64,000 nucleotides of DNA, from NCBI GenBank assembly GCA_027483795.1, contig JAIXTT010000112.1:1-64000 (forward strand), read 5' to 3'. Positions 26,573-34,827 of this stretch are shown here, in pieces. Under the pieces are notes generated by a model, which saw only the letters and a program-made list of their open reading frames with translations, was not told where the DNA came from and searched no databases. Every line of letters starts with the position of its first letter. The stretch's first letter is position 1. Source of the stretch: Hyphomicrobiales bacterium (GTDB lineage: Bacteria; Pseudomonadota; Alphaproteobacteria; Rhizobiales; Beijerinckiaceae). The position numbers and the translations under genes are program-made.

Positions 26573-28144
26573 CTAGGCCAGATCGACGTTCCAGAACGCG
26601 GGCGACGGCATCGGCACCAGTCCGGTCATCCTCGCCGAGGTCGCGCTCAGCGCGGCGAAGTCGCCGACGCGGATGTACGGCACCTCGTCATAGACGACCT
26701 CCTGGACCTTGGCCCAGAGCGCACCGCGCTTGACCGGATCCGACTCCGCGTTGAAGGCGGCGAGGGACGCCGTCTTCGCCGGGCTGTCCCATCCGCCCGG
26801 AGCGCCGACCCCGAGCTGCGGGGGCGAGAGCATCGGCTCGGGCAGGAAGCTCGAATGCGTGACGTAGACGTCGTAGAGGTTGGTGTCCGCACGACGCTGC
26901 ACCAAGGTCGCCCAGTCGACGACGTCGAGCTGCACCTTGAAGCCCGCTTCCTTCAGGTTCTCGGCCATCACCAGCGCCATGCGGTGATGGAATTCGAACT
27001 GCTTGGAATTCAGGATGCGGATGACGCTGCCGTCGTATTTGGCTTCCGCCAGGAGCTTCTTGGCCGCCGCCGCGTTCCCCTTGTCGTAGGCCGCGCCGCC
27101 CGCTTCGGAATGGAACGGAGACGCCTTGGGGAAATGGGCCGCCGTCGCCTTGAAGAACTTCTCGTCTCCGAAGGCGGCGAGCATCATTTCGGTCGAATTC
27201 AGCGCAAGCTGGTAGGCCTGACGGACCTTCTTGTCGGCGAAGGGGCCCTGCTTCGTGTTCAGGACGAAATACGGGAAGCCGTAAGGCATCACGAGCAGCG
27301 GCTTGATCGAAGGGGTCGACGCGATCCGCTTGTAGCTGTCCACCGGCAACTGCTCGGCGAAATGATACTGGCCGGCGACGACGCCCTCGACGCGCGTATT
27401 CGGGTTCGGCACCGGAATGAAGCGCAATTCGGCGATCTTGGCTTCGCGCTTGCCGGCATAGCCGTTCGCAGGCTCGCTGCGCGCGGAATAGCCGTCGAAC
27501 TTCGTGAGGATCACGAACTGATCGGGACGGCGCTCCTGGAACTTGTAGGGGCCGGTGCCGACGAAGCTCACCAGCGGCGTCGCGATCGATTCCTTCGCCA
27601 TGATCGCGGCATAGCCCGACGGCAGCGCCATATGCGTGAGCAGGGCCGGAACCGGCGCCTTGAGCGCGATCAAGAGCCCGTGGGTCCCTTTCGCCTCCAT
27701 CTTGTCGACGCTGGCCGCGACGGCCTTGCCGCGGGGCGTCATCTCCATCCAGCGCTTGAGCGACGCGATCACGTCCTCGACGTCCAGATCGCGGCCGGAA
27801 TGCAGCTTCACGCCCTTCCTGATCTCGATCTCGTAGCTCAATCCGCCGGCGCCGATCTTCGGCATGTCGGCCGCGAGCATCGGCTTCGGATTGAGATCGG
27901 AGTCCCACGTATAAAGGGACTCGTAGACATGCATCATGATCCCGGAGACGAGATCGGCGGTCGAGGCCATCGGGTCGAGGGTCTGCGGCTCGCCGATCAT
28001 CGCGAGGTTCACGCTCTTGGCGCCCTGCGCAAGCGCGGAGCCGCCGGCGGGAAGCGTTGCGACCAACCCGGCTCCGGCGATGAATTTCGCGAGTTCGCGC
28101 CGGCTCCAGCCCTGCGGCGACGCATCCTTGTCCTGCTTCGACAT
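26573..28144 (-). CDS. Peptide ABC transporter substrate-binding protein (DppA-like), Tat-exported
   Basis: 523 residues. SRRELAKFIAGAGLVATLPA is a twin-arginine signal. The mature protein is a cluster C binding protein: VNLAMIGEPQTLDPMASTADLVSGIMMHVYESLYTWDSDL, YEIEIRKGVKLHSGRDLDVEDVIASLKRW and FVGTGPYKFQERRPDQFVILTKFDGY. The ATG at 28144 has GGAGGGAG upstream; longer frames lack it. First gene of the minus-strand operon, expressed from the palindrome-containing intergenic region. Confidence 0.95.
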   Translation of the reverse strand: MSKQDKDASPQGWSRRELAKFIAGAGLVATLPAGGSALAQGAKSVNLAMIGEPQTLDPMASTADLVSGIMMHVYESLYTWDSDLNPKPMLAADMPKIGAGGLSYEIEIRKGVKLHSGRDLDVEDVIASLKRWMEMTPRGKAVAASVDKMEAKGTHGLLIALKAPVPALLTHMALPSGYAAIMAKESIATPLVSFVGTGPYKFQERRPDQFVILTKFDGYSARSEPANGYAGKREAKIAELRFIPVPNPNTRVEGVVAGQYHFAEQLPVDSYKRIASTPSIKPLLVMPYGFPYFVLNTKQGPFADKKVRQAYQLALNSTEMMLAAFGDEKFFKATAAHFPKASPFHSEAGGAAYDKGNAAAAKKLLAEAKYDGSVIRILNSKQFEFHHRMALVMAENLKEAGFKVQLDVVDWATLVQRRADTNLYDVYVTHSSFLPEPMLSPPQLGVGAPGGWDSPAKTASLAAFNAESDPVKRGALWAKVQEVVYDEVPYIRVGDFAALSATSARMTGLVPMPSPAFWNVDLA

Positions 28145-28442
28145 CGGCTCCCTCCCCTGAACGCCCCCATTGAAACGAAGGGGCCCTTTGGATCGACATT
28201 GAAACTTTATTTCAATGACCAAGCCTGTCAAGCGACGCCGGTAGAGCTTCGAACCGACCCTCTCGGTCGACCGCCTCCCTTGTCCTATATTGCAGCGCAG
28301 CAAAGGTTTCCCGGGGCCGACTCTTCAAGAGAAACTCGGGCGCGGCCGACAATTCATGAAACAATGTTCCTTTTTCGGTTGATCTATCAAGCGCCTTTCG
28401 TATCCTCGGGCGGTGCGCCTTCCCGAATCCCGGAGCAACACG
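28145..28442. promoter_or_regulatory. Divergent control region with perfect palindrome, candidate RpiR operator
   Basis: ATTGAAACTTTATTTCAAT at 28198-28216 is a perfect inverted repeat (ATTGAAA-N5-TTTCAAT). A lone half-site ATTGAAAC lies at 28169-28176, and TGAAACA near 28358 is a further partial match. The region sits between the Dpp-type operon and the divergent amidohydrolase gene. Palindromes of the TGAAA...TTTCA kind are plausible RpiR-family sites; linkage to the RpiR gene of the operon is inference. Confidence 0.6.
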
Positions 28443-29597
28443 ATGGCCAAGACCCTCATCCTGCGCGGCGGCCGCGTCATCGACCCGTCCCAAGGCCTGG
28501 ACGGCGTGATGGACGTCCTCATCCGCGACGGGAAGACGGCGGCGACGGGCGTCGGTCTGCGAGCGGACGGCGACGTCGAGGTCGTCGACGTCACGGGCAG
28601 GATCGTGACGCCCGGCCTCATCGATCTTCACACCCACGTCTACGACAAGGGAACCTCGCTCGGCGTCGACGCCATGCGATTGTTTCATCGCGGAGCCGTC
28701 ACGACGCTCGTCGACACCGGCAGCGCGGGTCCGGGCAATTTCCCGGGCTTCCGCTCGCACGTCATCGAACGCGTCCCGGTTCGGGTCTTGGCCTATCTCA
28801 ACGTGTCCTTCGCCGGAATCTACGGCTTCTCGAAGCGCATCATGGTCGGCGAGTCCGGCGACATGAGGTTGATGGCGCCGATCGACACCGTCGAGGTCGC
28901 CGATGCCAACCGGGACATGATCATCGGCATCAAGGTGCGCGTCGGGCGCAATGCGAGCGGGTTCTCCGGCCTCGCGCCGCTGCAGATCGCGCGGCAGGTC
29001 TCGGATCGGCTCGGCATGCCGCTGATGGTCCATATCGACGAACCGCCGCCCATGCTGAACGAGGTTCTGGCGCTCATGCGCCGGGGCGACGTGCTGACCC
29101 ATTGCTTTCGTCCCTTCCCGAACTGCGCCGCGACGCCGGACGGCAAGGTTCACGACTACGTGCTCGACGCGCGCGAACGCGGCGTGATCTTCGACATCGG
29201 GCACGGCATGGGGTCCTTCTCCTTCGCGATCGCGCGCACCATGCTGGCCAACGACTTTCCGCCCGACTGCATCTCCTCCGACGTGCACGCCCTCTGCATC
29301 GAGGGTCCGGCCTTCGATCTGCTGACGACGATGTCGAAGTTTCTCTGTCTCGACATGCCGCTCGTCGATGTCGTTCGTGCCGCGACGGTTGCGCCCGCAG
29401 CGGCCTTGGGACGCCCCGAACTGGGGACGTTCAAGCCCGGTTCCGTCGGCGATGCGTCGATCCTGTCGCTCGACTCCGGCGAGTTCGACTATGTCGACTC
29501 GGTCGGCGAAGTCTTGGTCGGCAAGAAGCGACTGAACGCTTTCGGCGTGGTCCTCGGCGGCGAATACCATTCCTGTCCGAAGCCGGAACGGTCGTAG
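28443..29597 (+). CDS. Amidohydrolase/deacetylase-family metallohydrolase (dihydroorotase-like)
   Basis: 384 residues. GRIVTPGLIDLHTHVYDKG has the HxH metal motif, IIGIKVRVG has the carboxylated bridging Lys, and MVHIDEPPPM, THCFRPFP and CISSDVHALC supply the remaining His and Asp ligands of a binuclear amidohydrolase. The sequence resembles the EF_0837/AHA_3915 deacetylase group, which acts on N-acetylated amino-acid-like or cyclic amide substrates. GGAG precedes the ATG at 28443. Divergent from the Dpp-type operon and sharing its control region, so it probably deacylates the imported substrate. Confidence 0.9.
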   Translation: MAKTLILRGGRVIDPSQGLDGVMDVLIRDGKTAATGVGLRADGDVEVVDVTGRIVTPGLIDLHTHVYDKGTSLGVDAMRLFHRGAVTTLVDTGSAGPGNFPGFRSHVIERVPVRVLAYLNVSFAGIYGFSKRIMVGESGDMRLMAPIDTVEVADANRDMIIGIKVRVGRNASGFSGLAPLQIARQVSDRLGMPLMVHIDEPPPMLNEVLALMRRGDVLTHCFRPFPNCAATPDGKVHDYVLDARERGVIFDIGHGMGSFSFAIARTMLANDFPPDCISSDVHALCIEGPAFDLLTTMSKFLCLDMPLVDVVRAATVAPAAALGRPELGTFKPGSVGDASILSLDSGEFDYVDSVGEVLVGKKRLNAFGVVLGGEYHSCPKPERS

Positions 29598-29765
29598 CCG
29601 AACCGAACGGGTCCGACATTTCCTGCGATCCCGCTCCGGCCCGTCACGCCCCGATCACGGCGGAGCCTGCGGGCCCCGCGCGACCATGACCCCATGATCG
29701 GCCTCGCCGCGACCCCGGACATGTCTTCCGTCCGGAACCGCATCGCGGCCTGCGGTGCGCCCGCC

Positions 29766-30101
29766 TCAGCCCTTGAGATGCAGCGTTACCAGAACCACCG
29801 CGGAGGCCCCGTCGGGCAGGGTGGCGGAGAGGCGCAGCCAGGTCCCGAAATGCGCGACGCGGGCGAAGGTCACCTCGTCCGCCCTGCGGGGCAGGTCGAA
29901 GACGGTCCCTTCCGGCACCCAGCGCATCCCGTCGGGCGAGAGTTCGACCTGCGCCGTTCCGGGCGCGCCCGCGGCGTCATGGAGCGCCCTGACGAAGAAG
30001 ATCGCCTCCCGGGCCCAGCCCGCCTCGTGCGGTTCGGTCGCGACCGTGCCGGACCAGGTCTCGTTGCGGGCGATGACCGCCGCCTGACTTTGCACCAGCA
30101 T
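29766..30101 (-). CDS. Conserved hypothetical protein at the end of the sugar ABC operon
   Basis: 111 residues, MLVQSQAAVIARNETWSGTV start and beta-rich character (AREAIFFVRALHDAAG, AQVELSPDGMRWVPEGTVFDL, WLRLSATLPDGASAVVLVTL). No domain is recognised; it looks like a small beta-sandwich. The ATG overlaps the stop of the upstream gene by one base (TGATG), so it is cotranscribed and coupled. No signal peptide. Confidence 0.6.
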   Translation of the reverse strand: MLVQSQAAVIARNETWSGTVATEPHEAGWAREAIFFVRALHDAAGAPGTAQVELSPDGMRWVPEGTVFDLPRRADEVTFARVAHFGTWLRLSATLPDGASAVVLVTLHLKG

Positions 30102-31003
30102 CAGAAATCTCCCGAGATGCAGACGGAGTCGAGATAGAGGGCGGCGCGCTTGTCCACGTCGGTCTCGACGAAGAAGGCGAGGTTCAGCATGCACCACAGA
30201 TTGCGCATCGCGGGCATCCGGATCGGCTCGAAACCGGACATGTCGAAGACCCGGTCATTGCAGCGGAACCCGGTCGCCTGCATGGTTTCGAGATCGAAAT
30301 CGAAGCACACATAGTGCCAATTGATCTTGGTCGGGATCTCGTTGTAGCAGAGCTTCTGCTCGCCTGCGGCCAAGTCTTCCCAATCTTCGGGCGCGAGATG
30401 GTAATGCGAGATCGTCTTGTTCTCGTTGCCGATCGGTTTGACTTCCGTCGTCCGGCGTTTGAACTGCCATTTCTGGACATGTTCGCCGTCGAGCGCGTTG
30501 AGGAAGCGCATATGCGGCATGATGCGGGCGCCGTCGGCGTCGGCATCGCCCGTCTGCAGGTCATAAAGGAAGCCGATCGAGCGGACGTCCGCCTCCGACA
30601 GCCGCAGCTCCGTCGCCTCGGGCTTGAAGGTGAAGTAGAATTCGAGCCGCAGCGGCCCCCGCTTGCGGAAGGTCAGCCGTTTGACGGTGACGTTCTGCGC
30701 GGCCTTGCGCGGCTTGGACGCCAGCTTGAGCGCATAGGTGCCGTCGAAGGAGCCATGCGAGCCGAAATCCCATTGCGGCAGGGTGGAGAGCATCGCCATC
30801 GAATGCTGGGCATAGCCGGGCAGCATGGAATCGAGGGAATGCTCGTAATTGCCGACGAGCTGCGTCCAGCCGCAGAAGCCCTTGTCGAAATCGTCGAAAG
30901 TGATGATCCGGGGCAGCGGGTCGAACCGCGAAAGCTTCGGATCGGCCTGTCGGAGCGCCGCCGCGAGCGCCCGCCCGTCCGCCTGCGAATTGCCTGAAGC
31001 CAT
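30101..31003 (-). CDS. Conserved hypothetical protein associated with sugar ABC genes (DUF6772-like)
   Basis: 300 residues with many aromatics and a jelly-roll-like beta character: IITFDDFDKGFCGWTQLVGNYEHSL, WDFGSHGSFDGTYALKLASKP, GPLRLEFYFTFKPEATELRLSEADVRSIGFLYDLQ, NWHYVCFDFDLETMQATGFRCND. The GSFDGTYALKLASKP stretch resembles carbohydrate-binding-module folds. I link it from memory to the DUF6772 group found next to sugar ABC transporters; unverified. It is encoded 15 nt after a sugar permease and couples to the small gene at 29766. Likely binds or modifies the imported carbohydrate; cytoplasmic as no signal is seen. Confidence 0.6.
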   Translation of the reverse strand: MASGNSQADGRALAAALRQADPKLSRFDPLPRIITFDDFDKGFCGWTQLVGNYEHSLDSMLPGYAQHSMAMLSTLPQWDFGSHGSFDGTYALKLASKPRKAAQNVTVKRLTFRKRGPLRLEFYFTFKPEATELRLSEADVRSIGFLYDLQTGDADADGARIMPHMRFLNALDGEHVQKWQFKRRTTEVKPIGNENKTISHYHLAPEDWEDLAAGEQKLCYNEIPTKINWHYVCFDFDLETMQATGFRCNDRVFDMSGFEPIRMPAMRNLWCMLNLAFFVETDVDKRAALYLDSVCISGDF

Positions 31004-31018
31004 GTCCGTTTCTCCCTG

Positions 31019-31870
31019 TCAGCCCTTGGTGGCGCCGGCGGTGAGGCCTTCGATCAGATGGCGCTGGCACAGCACGACGAAGACGAGCACCGGCAAGAGA
31101 TGCACGGTGGTCGCCGCGAAAAGGACGCCCCATTCGACGCCGTCCAGCGAGCCGATCATCTCCGACATCACCAGCGGCGCGGTCTTCGCCTGCTTGGTCG
31201 TGAAGATGAAGGCGAAGAGGAACTCGTTCCACGCGTAGACGATGACGAAGATCGCCACGGCGATCATGCCCTGCCCGCAGAGCGGCAGGATGACCCGCCG
31301 CAGGATCTGCAATCCGGACGCGCCGTCCATCATCGCGGCCTCGTCCAGTTCGCGCGGGATCTGGTCGATGAAGGTGCGCATCACCATCGTCCCCATCGAG
31401 ACGAAGAAGGTCGCATAGAGCAGGATCAGCACGAGATAGGTGTCGTTCAGGCCGAAGGCGTTGACGATCGGGAACAGCGGCAGGGTCGTGACGATCGGCG
31501 GCAGCAGCCGGAGCGCGATCATCGTGAAGGCCGATCCCGCGAGGAAGCGGCTCTTCCAGCGCGAATAGCCGAAGCCGGCCAGCGTCGAGACGGCGACGGC
31601 CAGAAGGGTCGCGCCGAGGGTGACGATCAGGCTGTTGGCGAGCCCGGCGAAGAAATCGCCCCATTTCGCCCAAAGCGACACGAAATTCTCGAGCGTCGGC
31701 CGCCAGCCGGCCTGCGGCGTCACGGAGAAGATCTCCTTCTCCGGCGTGAAGGCCGCCCCGACGATCAGCGCGATCGGTCCGACCGACCAGAGCAGGACGA
31801 AGGCGAGCGCGACGGCGCGACCGAGGCGGGCGAGAAAACGGCGCAGGGCGAGGGAGAGATCAGCCGTCAT
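31019..31870 (-). CDS. Carbohydrate ABC transporter permease (MalG/UgpE type)
   Basis: About 283 residues, six transmembrane helices. The EAA loop reads PRELDEAAMMDGASGLQILRRVILPLCGQG and the C-terminus is QRHLIEGLTAGATKG, both typical of the second permease of CUT1 sugar importers. ATG at 31870 is chosen with GGGAG 10 nt upstream; an ATG at 31876 is equally possible. Its start lies within the end of the partner permease gene. Confidence 0.92.
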   Translation of the reverse strand: MTADLSLALRRFLARLGRAVALAFVLLWSVGPIALIVGAAFTPEKEIFSVTPQAGWRPTLENFVSLWAKWGDFFAGLANSLIVTLGATLLAVAVSTLAGFGYSRWKSRFLAGSAFTMIALRLLPPIVTTLPLFPIVNAFGLNDTYLVLILLYATFFVSMGTMVMRTFIDQIPRELDEAAMMDGASGLQILRRVILPLCGQGMIAVAIFVIVYAWNEFLFAFIFTTKQAKTAPLVMSEMIGSLDGVEWGVLFAATTVHLLPVLVFVVLCQRHLIEGLTAGATKG

Positions 31871-32753
31871 GGGCATGCATCTCCCGATGGAGTTTGCGCA
31901 GATAGACCAGCGCCAGCGCCAGCGACGTCAGCACCATCAGCCAGCCCGTGGCGGTGGCCGCGCCGAAATCATTGTACCGGAACGCCTCGAGATAGAGGTA
32001 GATCGCGACGACCTCGGTCTGTCGCGCCGGCCCGCCGCCCGTCAGCAGCCAGACCTCCGAGAACAGCCGATAGGCGAAGATGTAGCGGAACAGCATGGCG
32101 ATGAGGATCGCCGGCATCATCAGCGGCAGCGTGATCCGGCGGAAGCATTGCCAGGCGCCGGCCCCGTCGACCCGCGCCGCCTCGTAGAGATCCTTCGGAA
32201 TGGAAAGCCGCGCCGCATAGAGGATGATGAAGCTGAAGGGCAGATGCAGCCAGATGCTGAGCAAGGCCACCAGCAGCAGGCCGTGCATCGGCACGACCGA
32301 CCATTCCAAGGGCGAGATCCCGAGGCCGAGCAGCCAACGGGTGACGAGCCCCGCCTCCGGGTCGAACATCGTGCGCCACATGACGACCGCGCCCACCTCG
32401 CTGACCGCATAGGGCGCGAGAACGCAGGCGATCAGCCATTTGCGGAAGGGGAGGCCGTGCGCGAAGAGCAGGGCCACGCCGAGCCCCAGCAGCAGTTCGA
32501 CATGGACCACCACGAGGACCACGACGATCGTGTTCTTCAGCGCCCGCCAGAAATAGGGATCGGCGAGGATCTTCGCGTAATTGGCGAGACCGACGTAGAC
32601 GGGCGACTGGCCGAAGCTCGACGCGTGGAACGACAGCCAGAAGACATAGAGGCCCGGCAGCAGGATCACGGCGGCCAGCATCGCCAGAGCCGGGATCACG
32701 AAGGGCAGCGCGACGCGCGGATTGCGGGAAGGGAGCATCGCCGCGGCCGTCAC
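31860..32753 (-). CDS. Carbohydrate ABC transporter permease (MalF/UgpA type)
   Basis: About 297 residues. The N-terminal helix LPFVIPALAMLAAVILLPGLYVFWLSF, the loop SPVYVGLANYAKILADPYFWRALKNTIVVVLVVV and the EAA loop DLYEAARVDGAGAWQCFRRITLPLM are those of CUT1 permeases. A GTG at 32753 gives a GTGA overlap with the enolase-superfamily gene; an ATG at 32738 is the alternative. No ATPase gene accompanies the two permeases. Confidence 0.92.
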   Translation of the reverse strand: MTAAAMLPSRNPRVALPFVIPALAMLAAVILLPGLYVFWLSFHASSFGQSPVYVGLANYAKILADPYFWRALKNTIVVVLVVVHVELLLGLGVALLFAHGLPFRKWLIACVLAPYAVSEVGAVVMWRTMFDPEAGLVTRWLLGLGISPLEWSVVPMHGLLLVALLSIWLHLPFSFIILYAARLSIPKDLYEAARVDGAGAWQCFRRITLPLMMPAILIAMLFRYIFAYRLFSEVWLLTGGGPARQTEVVAIYLYLEAFRYNDFGAATATGWLMVLTSLALALVYLRKLHREMHAHDG

Positions 32754-33925
32754 GCGTCCGGATGGATCATGCCCCGCAGGGCCGCGGCGTCGACGGTCAC
32801 GCCGAGACCGGGACCCGTCGGGACGGGGAGCTTGCCGCCCGCGAGCATGGACGCCTCGCCGACGGGCGTCACGAGAAGCGCATCGCGCAGCGGATTGCCG
32901 AAGACCATGCATTCGAAGGTGACGCAATTCTCCGCCGCCGCCGCGAGCTGCAGGCTCGCCGCCACGCAGAGCGCGCCGGACCAGCCGACATGCGGCGCAT
33001 AGGCGATCGAATGGCACCGGGCGAGTTCCGCGATCCGCCAGGTCTCCGTGATCCCGCCCGCGCGGGCGACGTCCGGCTGGATGATGCCCACGGCACGGTC
33101 CTCGACCAGCGAAAGCGCGTCGCAGGCGGAGAAATCGCTCTCGCCCGCGGCGAGCCGCACGTCGAGCTTGGCGCGCAGCATCCGATAGCCCTGTCGGTCC
33201 TCGGGGCGGACGGGCTCCTCGAACCACATATAGTCGTTCTCGGCCAGCACGCGGCCGACGCGCACCGCATCGTCGACGTCGAAGGCCCAGTTCGCATCGA
33301 CGCTGAGGCCGACGTCCGGCCCGGCGAGCCGCCGGACGAGACGGATCCGGTCGATCGCGGCGGAGGCGGGAGCGCCGATCTTCACCTTGATCTGGGTGAA
33401 GCCCTGCGCCAGCGCGGCCGCGACCTCGCGCTCGACCGTCGCATCGTCGAACCAGTTGATCGACGAGGCATAGGCCTGGATCTCGCGACGGCCCATCCCG
33501 CCGAGCATCTTGTGGACGGGAAGACCGCAGGCCTTTCCCGCGATGTCCCAGAGCGCGATGTCGACGCCGGCCAGCGCCTCGATCAGCATGCCGCCGGTCC
33601 GGCCGGAAAGCAGGCTCCGCAGGGCGGCCCAATGGCGGCGACGATCGAGCGGATCCTCCCCCACCAGCATCGGCGCGAACATCCGGTCGATGAAGCGGGC
33701 ATAGGCGCAGGCCCCCTTGCGGGCCAGACATTCGCCGAACCCGACGATGCCTTGATCGGTCTCGATCTCGACCACGACGATCTCGATGAAGCTCCAGTCG
33801 CCCTGACCGGTCCGCTGCGGGACCGGCAGCCGCGCGCGCAGCGGATGGGCCGTGACTCGGACGATCCGGCCGGCGAAGAGGCGGGCTTCGGCGGCTTCGC
33901 CGACATGTCCGGACGCGCGAGGCAT
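32750..33925 (-). CDS. Mandelate racemase/muconate-lactonizing-enzyme family protein (sugar-acid dehydratase-like)
   Basis: 391 residues. After a capping domain (WSFIEIVVVEIETDQGIVGFGEC), the barrel shows the KxK motif QIKVKIG, metal ligands VDANWAF, FEEPVRP and ESDF, the QPDVARAGGITE strand and a His in APHVGWSG that with KxK is the acid/base pair of the mandelate-racemase subgroup. Enzymes of this type dehydrate or epimerise acid sugars. AGGAG lies 7 nt before the ATG at 33925. It heads the transport operon, so it probably acts on the imported compound. Confidence 0.92.
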   Translation of the reverse strand: MPRASGHVGEAAEARLFAGRIVRVTAHPLRARLPVPQRTGQGDWSFIEIVVVEIETDQGIVGFGECLARKGACAYARFIDRMFAPMLVGEDPLDRRRHWAALRSLLSGRTGGMLIEALAGVDIALWDIAGKACGLPVHKMLGGMGRREIQAYASSINWFDDATVEREVAAALAQGFTQIKVKIGAPASAAIDRIRLVRRLAGPDVGLSVDANWAFDVDDAVRVGRVLAENDYMWFEEPVRPEDRQGYRMLRAKLDVRLAAGESDFSACDALSLVEDRAVGIIQPDVARAGGITETWRIAELARCHSIAYAPHVGWSGALCVAASLQLAAAAENCVTFECMVFGNPLRDALLVTPVGEASMLAGGKLPVPTGPGLGVTVDAAALRGMIHPDA

Positions 33926-33953
33926 GGGCCGCTCCTGATGACGAGACCCGTAA

Positions 33954-33970
33954 AACCTATCTGATAAGTT
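33954..33970. promoter_or_regulatory. Palindromic candidate GntR operator
   Basis: AACCTATCTGATAAGTT is an odd palindrome (AAC-C-TATC-T-GATA-A-GTT) with a single mismatched pair, centred 30 nt before both divergent start codons. It is well placed to control the enolase-superfamily operon and the GntR gene. Binding by the adjacent GntR protein is inference. Confidence 0.55.
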
Positions 33971-33984
33971 GGTGTGTTGCAAGG

Positions 33985-34827
33985 ATGATGTCCTTGTGCC
34001 ATCCTCCGCTCATGCAACGTGACGATGCCCTTGCCCGCTCCGCGGAGTCCCGGCCCGAAGACCTGAGCGCGATCTTCGGCGGCGACGACATCGCGCCGAG
34101 CCGCTTGGGCGACGCGGTCATCGAGCGGCTGACTCAGGCGATCCTCGACGGCCGGCTCAAGCCGGGCGACGCGCTGCCTTCCGAGGGTCGGATCGCCGCG
34201 CGGTTCGGCATCTCCAAGCCCGTCGCGCGGGAAGCGCTGCGCGAACTGGCCGCCATGGGCGTGATCCAGGTCCAGCAGGGCAAGGCCAGTCGCGTCCGCG
34301 CGATCGACAGCGGCCCTCTCGCCCGCTTCTATCGCTTCGCCATCGGGAATTCCCGGCAGGGGATGCTCGACGCGGTCGAGCTTCGCCGCATGCTGGAACC
34401 GCAGATCGCGCGCGTCGCCGCCGAACGGCGGACGCAGACCGACATCGCCGATTTTCAGGCCATTCTCGCACGGATGAAGGCGTCGCTCGGGCGGATCGAC
34501 GCGTGGATGGAGGCCGATCTCGCCTTCCACAACCGGCTCGCCGTCATGACGCACAACGCGCTGATCGTGCTCCAGAGCAAGGGGTTGGAGCCCGTCGTCG
34601 CGCAGATGATGAAGCGCTTCAACGCGCGCGCCGAGCGGCGGATGCCGGATTGGGACGCCACCTTCCGGCGTCACGAGAAGGTGGTCGACGCGATCGTCGC
34701 GGGCGACGCCGCCGCGGCCGAGGCCGCGATGCGCGAACATTTCGAGGCGGCCGAAGCGGCCATCGCCGAACTCTATGGATCCAATCCGGCATCAGACCGG
34801 GATCATCGGGAGGACCAACATGCCTAG
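33985..34827 (+). CDS. GntR-family regulator with FCD domain
   Basis: About 280 residues. The winged helix (RLGDAVIERLTQAILDGRLKPGDALPSEGRIAARFGISKPVAREALRELAAMGVIQVQQGKASRV) is followed by an all-helical FCD domain with metal-ligand histidines (DLAFHNRLAVMTHN, FRRHEKVVDAIVAGD, AMREHFEAA). FadR-subfamily members respond to small acids. The start is uncertain: ATGs at 33985, 33988 and 34012 are all without a strong ribosome-binding site. The 3' end overlaps the binding-protein gene by 8 nt. Confidence 0.92.
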   Translation: MMSLCHPPLMQRDDALARSAESRPEDLSAIFGGDDIAPSRLGDAVIERLTQAILDGRLKPGDALPSEGRIAARFGISKPVAREALRELAAMGVIQVQQGKASRVRAIDSGPLARFYRFAIGNSRQGMLDAVELRRMLEPQIARVAAERRTQTDIADFQAILARMKASLGRIDAWMEADLAFHNRLAVMTHNALIVLQSKGLEPVVAQMMKRFNARAERRMPDWDATFRRHEKVVDAIVAGDAAAAEAAMREHFEAAEAAIAELYGSNPASDRDHREDQHA

